Below, piece by piece: positions 15,793 to 24,532 of a DNA stretch of 64,000 nucleotides (positions are counted from its first letter, which is position 1; every line of letters begins with the position of its first letter). The stretch spans positions 263,888-327,887 of the forward strand of contig NZ_JACWFG010000018.1 in the NCBI RefSeq assembly GCF_019749295.1, given 5' to 3'. The translations under genes were made by a program, and so were the position numbers. Under the pieces are notes generated by a model. The model was not told where the DNA came from and searched no databases. It saw only the letters and a list, made by a program, of their open reading frames with translations. The stretch is from Neobacillus niacini (lineage in GTDB: Bacteria; Bacillota; Bacilli; Bacillales; Cytobacillaceae).

Positions 15793-17406
15793 ATGAGTTT
15801 GACTTCGCATGAAATGGAGACGAGGGGTAAGAATACGTATAGTTTTGATGAGTTTGTCATAAAACGTGAGAATCTGGACTGGTATCGTGATGAACCATTT
15901 TTGCAAAAGGCTGTGAAGAAGTTTACGGGAACCCAGTTTGAACAGGTACACGATAAGATCCTCGCATTTTCACCGAGGGTGTCTTCCAAATGGAATACAT
16001 TAGCTGAACGGAATGCGAGACCAGAGGCTCGCCCTTATATGCTTCATTATGATGCGTTTAATCATCGAATTGACCGTATTGTCCGCCCGCTTGAAGTACA
16101 TCAGTTAGAGAGTGAGGTGTTTAGAGAAGGGCTGTTTTCGACTAAGATGCCGCCATGGGAAAGCTTTGTGAAAAGGATGCTGACACACCAAATTGGTGAA
16201 GGCGGAGTAACCTGTCCATTAACCTGTACACATGGGTTAATTGCGCTCCTTGATCAATTTCCCAATCATGAAATACCGGAACTCCAAGAAATCTTACTAC
16301 ATACAAAAGAAGGGATAAATGGAGAGTTTGCAATTGGTGCTCAATTTATGACAGAGATTCAAGGCGGTTCAGACCTTCCTGCAAATGTTCTTGAAGCAGT
16401 ACAGGATGGAAAAAACTATCGCCTATATGGAAATAAGTTTTTCTGCTCAGCAGCACATGCAGACTATTCAGTAGTGACTGCCAAAATATCAGGTACCAAC
16501 AAGGTATCAACATTTATCGTTCCAGCATGGCTTCCAGGTGATAAGGAGAAGGAAAAACGCAACGGTTATCAAATTAATCGAATAAAATGGAAACTTGGTA
16601 CGGCCGAACTGCCAACTGCCGAAATTCAGTATAATGGTGCACTTGCCTATCCAATCGGACCTAAGGATAGAGGAATTGCTGTTGCTGTGGGTATTGTTCT
16701 AACCTTGTCCCGATTAGAAATAGGAATTGCCTGCGCAGGATTTATGCTGCGGGCCTCGAGGGAAGCAAATCTCTATGGAGATTTCCGTACAGTCTTTGGT
16801 AAAAAGGTGAAGGATTATCCATTATCCGCTAGCAAACTAAGAAAAATTGAAAACGCAGCCAAAAGAACAACCGCAGGGGCATTTAAAATTTATGATCTCT
16901 TTTTACGCTTGGAAAAGCCTTTAAATCCAGGGATTCATTCGGAACATCCGATAGAAGTACGAAAAAGGCTGTTTAATTTACGGGAACTCGTCTTACTCCA
17001 AAAAATATGTGCGACAAATGAGGGAGCAGAAGTCCTTCGAGATGCGATATCCGTCTTTGCAGGTCATGGGGTAATGGAGGAATTCTCCTCGCTGCCAAGA
17101 ATTTTCCGAGATGTGGTTGTCAATGAACAGTGGGAAGGCCCGCGTAATCTGCTTCTCACCCAAATTTATCGTGATCTTCAGAGAGTTGCAGATTGGTATT
17201 CTCCATCTGACTTTGTTCGAAATGTATTAGCAGGCGCACCCCATGAGATTATTGCAGAATTCTCAAAACAGCTGGAGGATTTACTCCAAAGACCAGTCCT
17301 TGGAGAGGTAAGTGAAGCCTCCATGAATGCGGCAGAGGAATGGGATACCTTTTGCGATTCCTTCTTTAAAGCATATCAGGAAGCAGCATTAGCAGAAATA
17401 GAATAG
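15793..17406 (+). CDS. AidB-like acyl-CoA dehydrogenase
   Basis: A 537-residue flavoprotein of the AidB branch of acyl-CoA dehydrogenases. The FAD/substrate-binding T-E-I-Q-G-G-S-D-L (about residues 190-198) matches the AidB-type Q-G-G-S-D-L, and the C-terminal helical region carries G-H-G-V-M-E-E-F and R-D-V-V-V-N-E-Q-W-E-G-P-R-N. AidB proteins bind FAD and DNA and are linked to alkylation protection; others of this branch oxidise unusual acyl-CoAs. An AAAGGAG site precedes the ATG. Monocistronic, with a clear terminator. Which substrate applies here is not determined. Confidence 0.87.
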   Translation: MSLTSHEMETRGKNTYSFDEFVIKRENLDWYRDEPFLQKAVKKFTGTQFEQVHDKILAFSPRVSSKWNTLAERNARPEARPYMLHYDAFNHRIDRIVRPLEVHQLESEVFREGLFSTKMPPWESFVKRMLTHQIGEGGVTCPLTCTHGLIALLDQFPNHEIPELQEILLHTKEGINGEFAIGAQFMTEIQGGSDLPANVLEAVQDGKNYRLYGNKFFCSAAHADYSVVTAKISGTNKVSTFIVPAWLPGDKEKEKRNGYQINRIKWKLGTAELPTAEIQYNGALAYPIGPKDRGIAVAVGIVLTLSRLEIGIACAGFMLRASREANLYGDFRTVFGKKVKDYPLSASKLRKIENAAKRTTAGAFKIYDLFLRLEKPLNPGIHSEHPIEVRKRLFNLRELVLLQKICATNEGAEVLRDAISVFAGHGVMEEFSSLPRIFRDVVVNEQWEGPRNLLLTQIYRDLQRVADWYSPSDFVRNVLAGAPHEIIAEFSKQLEDLLQRPVLGEVSEASMNAAEEWDTFCDSFFKAYQEAALAEIE

Positions 17407-17414
17407 GGTATTTT

Positions 17415-17450
17415 GAGCCAGCTATTTGTCATCCACACAAATAGCTGGCT
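17415..17450 (+). terminator. Rho-independent terminator
   Basis: AGCCAGCTATTTGT pairs exactly with ACAAATAGCTGGCT around a 7-base loop. Ends the acyl-CoA dehydrogenase transcript. Confidence 0.85.
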
Positions 17451-17498
17451 TAGTGTTTTTACTCTGTAAAAGAATAATATTGATTTTTTATAACCACT

Positions 17499-17627
17499 GT
17501 TGATTTTCGTTCCAGGCACGAAGACTCCTGCGGGAGAAGCGAGACAGGCGAGACCCCACAGACACGAAGTGTCGAGGAGGCTCGGCGGTCGCCCGCGGAA
17601 AGCGAAGTGACTGGAACGAAAATCAAC
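17499..17627. repeat. 129-bp GC-rich element with 17-bp terminal inverted repeats
   Basis: The ends GTTGATTTTCGTTCCAG and CTGGAACGAAAATCAAC are exact complements. The interior is GC-rich and largely self-complementary (CGAAGACTCCTGCGGG facing CCCGCGGAAAGCGAAG). This type of dispersed intergenic repeat is frequent in Bacillaceae genomes; no transposase is present, so it is MITE- or REP-like and non-autonomous. Confidence 0.8.
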
Positions 17628-17667
17628 AACCATGGAGCAATTTTAAAAAAAATAGGCAAACTAGTTA

Positions 17668-17698
17668 TTGACCTTAACGTTGCGTAAAGGTGTATCGT
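17668..17698 (+). promoter_or_regulatory. MerR-type promoter with 19-bp spacer and operator
   Basis: TTGACC (17668-17673) and TATCGT (17693-17698) are separated by 19 bp, and the spacer holds a dyad ACCTT-x-ACG-N3-CGT-x-AAGGT (17671-17691). Over-long spacer plus internal dyad is the hallmark of promoters activated by MerR-family regulators, here presumably by the gene product itself. Confidence 0.75.
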
Positions 17699-17719
17699 TG
17701 TTTATGAGGAGATGATCAC

Positions 17720-18484
17720 ATGGAATATACAATACAAAAGCTAGCTAGTCTCGCAGGTGTCAGCACCCGGACACTCAGGTATTATGATGAAATTGGAATT
17801 CTTAAGCCGGCAAGAATTAATTCATCAGGATATCGGATCTATGGTCAGGAGGAAGTCAACACACTTCAGCAAATCTTATTTTATAGAGAGTTGGGGGTTG
17901 GTTTAGACAGCATCAAGGACATTGTAACAGCACCTTCCTTTGATGGGGCAAAGGCACTGCGGGAGCATCGTGAAAAACTCCTCGAAAAAAGAGAACAACT
18001 AGATTTATTAATTAGCAATGTCGATAAAACAATCGCACTCACGGAAGGGAGAATAACCATGTCTGATAAAGAGAAATTCGAGGGCTTTAAGAAAAAGATG
18101 GTGGAAGATAATGAGAAAAAGTACGGAAAAGAAATTCGTGAAAAATATGGCAAGGAGAAAGTTGAAGCCTCTAATGCAAAAGTCATGAACATGACACAGG
18201 AGCAATATGAAGAAGTGACAGCACTAGCTGAGCAGATTCACAATACACTTGCTGAAGCCTTTAAAACAGGAGACCCTGCAAGTGAACTCGCACAAAAGGC
18301 AGCTGATCTCCACAAACAATGGCTAACTTATTATTGGAAAGACTACAGTAAGGAAGCTCATGCAGGTCTAGCACAAATGTACGTGGATGATGAAAGATTT
18401 ACCGCTTATTATGATAAAGAACAACCAGGTACCGCAGTCTTTCTAAGGGACGCAATTCATATATACACCGGAAAAAAAATCTAG
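17720..18484 (+). CDS. MerR-family regulator with TipAS ligand-binding domain (Mta-like)
   Basis: A 254-residue activator: winged HTH (1-70; T-I-Q-K-L-A-S-L-A-G-V-S-T-R-T-L-R-Y-Y-D), coiled coil (about 75-115) and a TipAS domain (about 130-250) that binds peptide antibiotics or other multidrug ligands. The architecture equals B. subtilis Mta and Streptomyces TipAL. GAGGAG lies before the ATG. Its promoter carries an MerR-type 19-bp spacer with a dyad, so positive autoregulation is likely. No efflux pump gene is adjacent, so its other targets lie elsewhere. Confidence 0.93.
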   Translation: MEYTIQKLASLAGVSTRTLRYYDEIGILKPARINSSGYRIYGQEEVNTLQQILFYRELGVGLDSIKDIVTAPSFDGAKALREHREKLLEKREQLDLLISNVDKTIALTEGRITMSDKEKFEGFKKKMVEDNEKKYGKEIREKYGKEKVEASNAKVMNMTQEQYEEVTALAEQIHNTLAEAFKTGDPASELAQKAADLHKQWLTYYWKDYSKEAHAGLAQMYVDDERFTAYYDKEQPGTAVFLRDAIHIYTGKKI

Positions 18485-18487
18485 CGG

Positions 18488-18516
18488 AAGGCTCACCCGT
18501 TTTGGGTGAGCTCTTT
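18488..18516 (+). terminator. Rho-independent terminator
   Basis: GCTCACCC and GGGTGAGC form an 8-bp stem with a T-rich loop, followed by TCTTTATATTTT. Ends the MerR-family gene. Confidence 0.8.
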
Positions 18517-18589
18517 ATATTTTAACAGTAATAAGTGTAGAATAAAGTAAGGAATAGATTTATATGAGTTTCCATGGAAAGGCGAAATT

Positions 18590-19915
18590 ATGGCAGAAAA
18601 ATACAGTTTAGAGATTTTAAGCAGGCCCGATCTATTTTATCAATTGATTAATAATATGACTGATTTAGTCTTTTTAACAAAAGTAAATCCTGATAAATCA
18701 TTAAGCTATGTTGTCTTAAATGAACCTGCTAAAGACCTTTACGGATTAACAAATGAGTCCTTTGGCAAGCCGATACAGGAGGTTCTCCCCAAAAATGCTT
18801 ATGATATTGTCAAGAGGAAGTACCACGAAGCAATGGAGAAAAAAAAGCCAATCAAATACGAAGATATGGTTAGGGTTTCGAATCCTCCTCAAAACAGTAA
18901 AAATGAAGTAATTTATTGGGAATCGACGATAACGCCTGTGTTTAATCAGGACGGTGAGTGTACCCATTTGTTAGCCATTGTTCGGAATCTAACAGAACAA
19001 AGAGAGAAAGAAAATGAAATACAAAGAATAAAAGAACGATTGGAGCTTGTTTGGAATAGTGTAGCAGATGTCATGTTTACATTTGATAAAAATGAAAATA
19101 TTGTATCCGTTAACAGAGCATTTGAAAAATTATTAGGCTGGAGTGCAGAAGAGCTCGCAAAGGATAAGTCCATTAGTATTATCCCAGAAGAGGATAGGGA
19201 AGATATTAGAAAAATCATTGATAGAGTAAAAAGCGGCGAGACAGTGACTTCTCATGAGGTAAAACGAATAACAAAAAGTGGTGAAGTGATTTATTTTCTT
19301 GGCTCGTTTTCGCCTCTTTATGCTCAGAATGGTAATTGGGATGGAGGTGTAGTGGCATATAAAGACATCACGGAAAGAAAGAAATATGAAGATAAGTTAA
19401 AAGAGTTAGCTCTTCATGACCCATTAACGGGTTTTCCTAATAGAACTTACTTTTCACAATGTCTAAAAATAGAGATGGAAAAAGCAAAACGAACGAAAAT
19501 GTTGCTTTCGGTATTTGCACTTGATATTGATCATTTTAAAGAAATAAATGATACTTATGGACATGACATTGGTGATGAGGTGTTGAAGGAATTTGCCAAG
19601 CGCGTGAAAAGCTCGATTAGAAAAAATGATTTCCTTGCTAGAATTGGAGGAGATGAATTTGTCATTCTAATACCCGAGTTGACAGAAAAGACAATGGTCA
19701 TAGAAATAGCTGATAGAATCCATAAATCTCTCCGTGATGAATGGATTATTGCTAACGAAAAAGTAAAAATTACTTCAAGTATTGGAATTTCACTTTACAA
19801 CCAATTGGATACAGAAGAGAAAACGCTTTTTAAAAATGCGGATCTTGCATTATATGAGGCGAAGAAAAAAGGGAGAAATAACTATCAAATTTATAATAAT
19901 CCAAAAACCGGCTAA
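18590..19915 (+). CDS. PAS-PAS-GGDEF diguanylate cyclase
   Basis: A 441-residue soluble signalling protein. Two PAS domains (about 12-130 and 145-265) are followed by a GGDEF domain (about 275-435) with an intact active site R-I-G-G-D-E-F and an I-site R-K-N-D five residues before it, so product inhibition by cyclic di-GMP is expected. There are no transmembrane segments or EAL domain. It would make cyclic di-GMP in response to a signal sensed by the PAS domains. A GAAAGGCG site precedes the ATG. Monocistronic; the ligand is unknown. Confidence 0.92.
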   Translation: MAEKYSLEILSRPDLFYQLINNMTDLVFLTKVNPDKSLSYVVLNEPAKDLYGLTNESFGKPIQEVLPKNAYDIVKRKYHEAMEKKKPIKYEDMVRVSNPPQNSKNEVIYWESTITPVFNQDGECTHLLAIVRNLTEQREKENEIQRIKERLELVWNSVADVMFTFDKNENIVSVNRAFEKLLGWSAEELAKDKSISIIPEEDREDIRKIIDRVKSGETVTSHEVKRITKSGEVIYFLGSFSPLYAQNGNWDGGVVAYKDITERKKYEDKLKELALHDPLTGFPNRTYFSQCLKIEMEKAKRTKMLLSVFALDIDHFKEINDTYGHDIGDEVLKEFAKRVKSSIRKNDFLARIGGDEFVILIPELTEKTMVIEIADRIHKSLRDEWIIANEKVKITSSIGISLYNQLDTEEKTLFKNADLALYEAKKKGRNNYQIYNNPKTG

Positions 19916-19933
19916 AGATGAATTGGCCGGTTT

Positions 19934-20545
19934 CTATTTTTTAAACAAGCTAACAAGATAATATTTGGTTATCGCTAGGTATTCTCTGCTGTATGACTTT
20001 GGAATGGCTACCGCTGGTGTTTTCGCAGGTATTCCTTGTAAATCCAAACCTTGATCTTTCGCAATGGATTTGGCTCGATAAAGATGAAAATCGTTCGTTA
20101 CGAGCAATCCTATTTCAAGTTTATTCGGAATGAGTTTTTTTGAGAAGGTGATATTTTCAACTGTGTCTGTTGATTTATCTTCTAGTATTATTCTATCCTT
20201 GGAAATTCCATGTACAAGTAATCCTCTTTTTATCGATTCCGCCTCTGTTATATCTTCGCCTGGGCCTTGTCCACCTGATGCAATCGCAATGGTTTCTTTA
20301 TTTTTCTTCATATATTCTGCTGCAGCATCTATCCGATTTTGAAGTGACAAAGAAGGTACTTCGCCTTTCACTCGAGCCCCTAGAATTATGATATAGTCAG
20401 CATGACTTGGTACCTCAGTATTTGTATGGTCCCTAATCTTCAAATGCAGGAACCCAAAATATAACAGCAGACTTAGTGTTAACAGCCCTGCTCCCCAAAA
20501 TAAGATTTTCCTATTTCTCATAACATCTACCAATCCTTTAATCAT
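19934..20545 (-). CDS. DUF218 (YdcF/SanA-like) membrane-anchored protein
   Basis: A 203-residue protein with a single N-terminal transmembrane anchor (about 14-34) and an extracytoplasmic DUF218 domain: Y-I-I-I-L-G-A-R-V, then G-G-Q-G-P-G-E-D-I-T-E-A-E and the S-x-x-T-V-E-N-I core. SanA and ElyC of this family affect envelope integrity, but the reaction is not known. The start at 20545 is preferred because AGGAAG is 7 bases upstream; the ATG at 20551 is too close to that site. It points away from the molybdoenzyme operon across a 158-bp region. Confidence 0.83.
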   Translation of the reverse strand: MIKGLVDVMRNRKILFWGAGLLTLSLLLYFGFLHLKIRDHTNTEVPSHADYIIILGARVKGEVPSLSLQNRIDAAAEYMKKNKETIAIASGGQGPGEDITEAESIKRGLLVHGISKDRIILEDKSTDTVENITFSKKLIPNKLEIGLLVTNDFHLYRAKSIAKDQGLDLQGIPAKTPAVAIPKSYSREYLAITKYYLVSLFKK

Positions 20546-20607
20546 TCTCATACTTCCTTTTATTTTACCATAGTTTCCCACTAGAGAGGATTCTGATAAA
20601 TAAAGTG

Positions 20608-20627
20608 ATAGGTTGAAACTTACCTAT
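20608..20627. promoter_or_regulatory. 20-bp dyad in a divergent intergenic region
   Basis: ATAGGT-N8-ACCTAT is an exact 6-bp dyad that overlaps a TTGAAA -35-like element for the rightward operon. It could be an operator for the molybdoenzyme genes or the DUF218 gene. The binding protein is unknown. Confidence 0.4.
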
Positions 20628-20703
20628 ATATAGCAAAATTATGGGAATTTTTTTATAGTCCGTTGGCATACTAAACGAGACAAAGAGTAAAGGAGTTTGG
20701 CGT

Positions 20704-21807
20704 ATGAACTTTTATCCATATGAAGAAGATTCACTGCTATTTTCAAAGAAATCAGCACGAAATGTTTTCATCGTTTTAGTGATTGTATTCTTTTCTGTCT
20801 ATATTGGATCTGAACAATTTGGATATTTTGATATGGCCTTATACGGGTATTTATGGGCAACGATTCTATGCTTTGTACTGCTAACCATCAGAATCACCTC
20901 ATGGACCTTGCGTCCTCCCACTAGAAGGCTATGGAAACAAGGGATTAAAATGATGTTTAGTGTTAAAGGCTTGGCGTTTGTCTTTAAAACTTTGTATACC
21001 AATATCGGAGAGCAGAGGTTTATTAGAAATCGGTCCGTATATCGCTGGGCGCAGCACATGTTCATTTCTTGGGGAGTTATTTTCTCATTTGCCATTACCT
21101 TTTCCCTTGTACTTAACTGGCTTCATTTTGAGTTAGTTGAACCTAAAACTTATGCAGCAGTGGTTTTTGGAATACCGTTATTTCGGATGGGTGTCGACTC
21201 ACCTCTCGCAATAGCCATTTACCACGGTTTAAATTGGACAGGAATAGCTGTTATTATTGGCTGCGGGATGGCTCTGTATAGAAGAGTAACAGACGAAAAA
21301 AAGATTGTTGAGCAGTCAAAAGAATATGATTTCTTTCCACTCTTTCTACTAATAGCAATCTCAATAACTGGCTCCTTATTAACCGTTTCGGCGTTGTGGA
21401 TGGAGGGTGCTTTCTACTTAGGTATTGCGCTTGCCCATCAAGTAACAGTCATCGTTTTTCTTTTATATTTTCCTTTCAGTAAGTTCTGGCATCTGCCGCT
21501 TCGATTTCTAGCAGTAATGGTTCCTATGTATCATGCAATGGGAGAACAGAAGGAATGTGCGCGCTGCGGTATAGAATATGCGACAGCTGTACAAATCAAG
21601 GATGTTCAATTGGCACTAGAAAAGAGACATCTATCGGTTCCGATTGATCACACAACACTTCATTTTTCAGACTTGTGTTCACAGTGCCGAAGAGTAAGTC
21701 ACAGATTAGGAGCATATGGGGCAAAAGTTCATTTCCGCAAGGCAAATCTTGTTTTAGAGAGCAATCAGAAAAACGGACTTCAATTAAAGAAGGGAGGAGA
21801 CCAGTAG
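20704..21807 (+). CDS. NarI/DsrM-like cytochrome b membrane subunit with C-terminal CxxC pairs
   Basis: A 367-residue membrane protein with about six helices (about 18-38, 45-64, 118-140, 170-195, 213-235, 245-265). His residues in or near helices (R-W-A-Q-H-M, I-Y-H-G-L-N-W, A-H-Q-V, F-S-K-F-W-H-L-P) resemble NarI/HdrE/DsrM diheme quinol-oxidising subunits. A cytoplasmic C-terminal tail carries C-A-R-C-G and C-S-Q-C, a possible metal or iron-sulfur site. AAAGGAG precedes the ATG. It is the first gene of the operon, so it probably connects the quinone pool to the molybdenum enzyme encoded next. Heme binding is inferred from the pattern only. Confidence 0.72.
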   Translation: MNFYPYEEDSLLFSKKSARNVFIVLVIVFFSVYIGSEQFGYFDMALYGYLWATILCFVLLTIRITSWTLRPPTRRLWKQGIKMMFSVKGLAFVFKTLYTNIGEQRFIRNRSVYRWAQHMFISWGVIFSFAITFSLVLNWLHFELVEPKTYAAVVFGIPLFRMGVDSPLAIAIYHGLNWTGIAVIIGCGMALYRRVTDEKKIVEQSKEYDFFPLFLLIAISITGSLLTVSALWMEGAFYLGIALAHQVTVIVFLLYFPFSKFWHLPLRFLAVMVPMYHAMGEQKECARCGIEYATAVQIKDVQLALEKRHLSVPIDHTTLHFSDLCSQCRRVSHRLGAYGAKVHFRKANLVLESNQKNGLQLKKGGDQ

Positions 21808-23970
21808 ATGGGTCATGCACAAAATAAAGATTACGCACAAAGAGATTATGATGCGATCCTGCGGGATGGCGAGGAATTGATTTCTACTCATTGCTGTTTC
21901 TGCGGCATGCAATGCGGGATGAACATCCGAGTCAACAAAGAAGATAAATCAGTCCTTGGTGTGGAGCCTAGATATGATTTTCCAATGAACGGCGGAAGGC
22001 TTTGTCCGAAGGGAGTTAGTGCTTACCGGCAGGCAGAGCATGTGGAACGGCTTAAGCAGCCGCTTATTCGAAAAAATGGAAAGCTTGAACCAGCAACTTG
22101 GGATGAAGCAATGGATTTGATTGTATCAAAAATTCAAGAAATTCAAGGCAAGTACGGTAAAGATGCCTTTGGAATTTATAGCGGCTCATCCATGACAAAC
22201 GAGAAATGCTACTTAATGGGTAAATTCGCGCGGGTGGGTCTTGGAACTAAGAATATAGATTACAATGGACGTTATTGTATGTCATCAGCTTCTGTCGGCT
22301 TCAACCAAAGTATCGGGATTGATAGAGGCTCAACCAATCCTTGGTCTGACATCAAATTTGCGGATGTATTGTTGATAGCTGGCTCTAATACGGCTGAGTG
22401 TCATCCTTTATCGATGCCCTATATATGGGGGGCTAGAGATCGGGGTGCTAAATTAATCGTAGTTGATCCTAGACAAACAAAGACAGCCCTTGTAGCAGAT
22501 GTACATCTAGATATTCGTCCAGGGACAGATGTGGCGCTAGCGAATGGCTTATTACATGTGATGATTGAAGAAGATTTAGTCGATCATGACTTTATTCAAA
22601 AGCATACAACTGGATTTGAAGAATTAAAGGAGCTTGTAAAGAAGTACACACCGGCACATGTTTCTGAGATTACCGGTGTGGCTGTGGACAAAATCATAAC
22701 CGCCGCCAGGCTATTTGGCCAGGCAAAGAATGGTTTTGCGATGTTTGCCCGCGGAGTTGAACAGCATGCGACCGGTACGGACTCGGTTTCAAACTATGTA
22801 AATCTATGCTTAGTAACAGGAAAAATGGGTCGTAAAGGGTCAGGGGTTGCTACCTTTACTGGTCAGGGCAATGGGCAGGGCGGAAGAGAGCATGGTCAAA
22901 AAACAGATCAGCTGCCTGGGTTCAGAAAAATTACTGATCCGAAAGCACGTGAATATATCGCAGGTGTTTGGGGTGTTGATGAATCAGAAATTCCAGGTCC
23001 AGGATTATCAGCCTTTGAAATGCTTCAGGCGCTCGGAAAGGAAATTAAAGGATTGTTATTAATCTGCAGTAATCCAATTGTCTCTTCACCAACAGTTGGT
23101 GATGTGGGTGAGTATCTTAAAAGTTTAGACTTCTTTGTATGCATGGATTTCTTTTTATCGGAATCAGCAGAGCAGGCAGATGTTGTTCTCCCATCAACCG
23201 TTTGGATTGAAGACAATGGAACCATGACGAATGTTGAAGGCAGAGTGCTTCGAGTAAAAGGTATTGACCGTACACCTGGCGAAACCAAACGAGACTGGAA
23301 AGTCATTTGTGAAATTGCAGAAAGACTGGGGAAGGGTCAATACTTCCAGTTTAATTCTCCCGAGGAAATCTTTAATGAATTACGGGTTGCAAGTAAAGGC
23401 GGGACCGCAGATTATTACGGAATCACGTATGAAAAACTTGATAAAATGCAGGGCGTATTTTGGCCATGCCCAACAGAGGAATCGGAAGGGCTGCCAAGAT
23501 TGTTTGAGGATTTAAAATTTAATTTCCCTGATGGAAAAGCAAGAATCTTAGCCTTTGAACATAAAGGGCCAAATGAGAAAACGAGTAAAGACTACCCGAT
23601 TATCTTATCGACTGGACGAGTTGTGTTTCACTATTTAAGTGGAAATCAAACAAGGAGGATTGAGGCTCTGCGTAATTTCTGTCCAGATCCATATGTAGAA
23701 ATTCATCCGAATTTAGCAAAAAAATATAATATTGAACATGGAGAATTCGTGAAAGTATCAAGCCCTAGGGGCAGTATCGAGCTTGCTGCCAGAATAACTA
23801 AGATTACCAGAGAGGACATGGTCTTTGTTCCTTATCATTGGGGTAAATCTTTAGCAATTAATCATTTGACGAACCCAGCGCTGGAACCAAAATCAAAAAT
23901 ACCAGAGTTTAAGGTTTGCGCGGTTAAGTTAGAAAAGATTGCCGCACAGGCAGGTGAAAAGCATGGCTAA
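21808..23970 (+). CDS. Molybdopterin oxidoreductase catalytic subunit (Nap/Nas/Fdh-type)
   Basis: A 720-residue bis-MGD enzyme. The N-terminal 4Fe-4S site is H-C-C-F-C-G-M-Q-C-G...L-C-P-K-G (about 29-67), and the probable Mo ligand is the Cys in Y-N-G-R-Y-C-M-S-S-A (about residue 156), as in Nap/Nas-like enzymes; A-E-C-H-P-L further on matches A-E-M-H-P of nitrate reductases. The C-terminal molybdopterin dinucleotide-binding domain (about 590-715) is complete. No Tat signal is seen, so it faces the cytoplasm. The ATG directly follows the previous stop. Electron partners are the flanking genes. Substrate is unknown: nitrate, formate or another oxyanion are possible. Confidence 0.9.
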   Translation: MGHAQNKDYAQRDYDAILRDGEELISTHCCFCGMQCGMNIRVNKEDKSVLGVEPRYDFPMNGGRLCPKGVSAYRQAEHVERLKQPLIRKNGKLEPATWDEAMDLIVSKIQEIQGKYGKDAFGIYSGSSMTNEKCYLMGKFARVGLGTKNIDYNGRYCMSSASVGFNQSIGIDRGSTNPWSDIKFADVLLIAGSNTAECHPLSMPYIWGARDRGAKLIVVDPRQTKTALVADVHLDIRPGTDVALANGLLHVMIEEDLVDHDFIQKHTTGFEELKELVKKYTPAHVSEITGVAVDKIITAARLFGQAKNGFAMFARGVEQHATGTDSVSNYVNLCLVTGKMGRKGSGVATFTGQGNGQGGREHGQKTDQLPGFRKITDPKAREYIAGVWGVDESEIPGPGLSAFEMLQALGKEIKGLLLICSNPIVSSPTVGDVGEYLKSLDFFVCMDFFLSESAEQADVVLPSTVWIEDNGTMTNVEGRVLRVKGIDRTPGETKRDWKVICEIAERLGKGQYFQFNSPEEIFNELRVASKGGTADYYGITYEKLDKMQGVFWPCPTEESEGLPRLFEDLKFNFPDGKARILAFEHKGPNEKTSKDYPIILSTGRVVFHYLSGNQTRRIEALRNFCPDPYVEIHPNLAKKYNIEHGEFVKVSSPRGSIELAARITKITREDMVFVPYHWGKSLAINHLTNPALEPKSKIPEFKVCAVKLEKIAAQAGEKHG

Positions 23971-24532
23971 GGTTTTATATATTGATTACGAAAGATGTAT
24001 TGCCTGCCGGGCTTGTGTCATTGGCTGTGAGGAATGCAGCGGACATGATCATCTATCAAGGATGTTTGTGGATGAGTTAAATCCAGGTGAAACAGTAGCA
24101 GCCTCACCAACACCATGTATGCACTGTGTAACACCGGCATGTGCAGAGTCATGCCCAGTCCAGGCCATTTCAATCGCAGACGATGGAACAGTATTATCAG
24201 CGTCAATGGAAAAGTGCATTGGCTGTAAAAACTGTACCTACGCTTGCCCATTTGGTATTCCAAGAGTCGATGATGTGAAAAAAGTAATGTACAAATGTGA
24301 TATGTGTTATGACAGAACCTCAAAAGGAAGACCGCCAATGTGCGCAAGTGTTTGTCCAACAGATACGATTCGTTTTGTGGATGAACATGAAATTAAAGCA
24401 GAACCACCAAAGGAAGTTCAGTTTAAGTGGGATTTCGGCGGAACAGTGATTGAAACTAGGACAGTCATTGGAATGCCTGATACAGAAACAAACAGATATG
24501 GATACAGAGAAGGCGATGGTGCTCAATCATGA
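23963..24532 (+). CDS. Four-cluster 4Fe-4S ferredoxin subunit (DmsB/NrfC-like)
   Basis: A 189-residue protein with four Cys blocks: C-I-A-C-R-A-C-V-I-G-C, C-M-H-C...C-A-E-S-C-P, C-I-G-C-K-N-C-T-Y-A-C-P and C-D-M-C...C-A-S-V-C-P. These bind four 4Fe-4S clusters that relay electrons between the membrane cytochrome and the molybdenum site. The ATG at 23963 overlaps the catalytic gene by 8 bases, so translation is coupled. There is no signal peptide, consistent with a cytoplasmic enzyme. Confidence 0.92.
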   Translation: MAKVLYIDYERCIACRACVIGCEECSGHDHLSRMFVDELNPGETVAASPTPCMHCVTPACAESCPVQAISIADDGTVLSASMEKCIGCKNCTYACPFGIPRVDDVKKVMYKCDMCYDRTSKGRPPMCASVCPTDTIRFVDEHEIKAEPPKEVQFKWDFGGTVIETRTVIGMPDTETNRYGYREGDGAQS

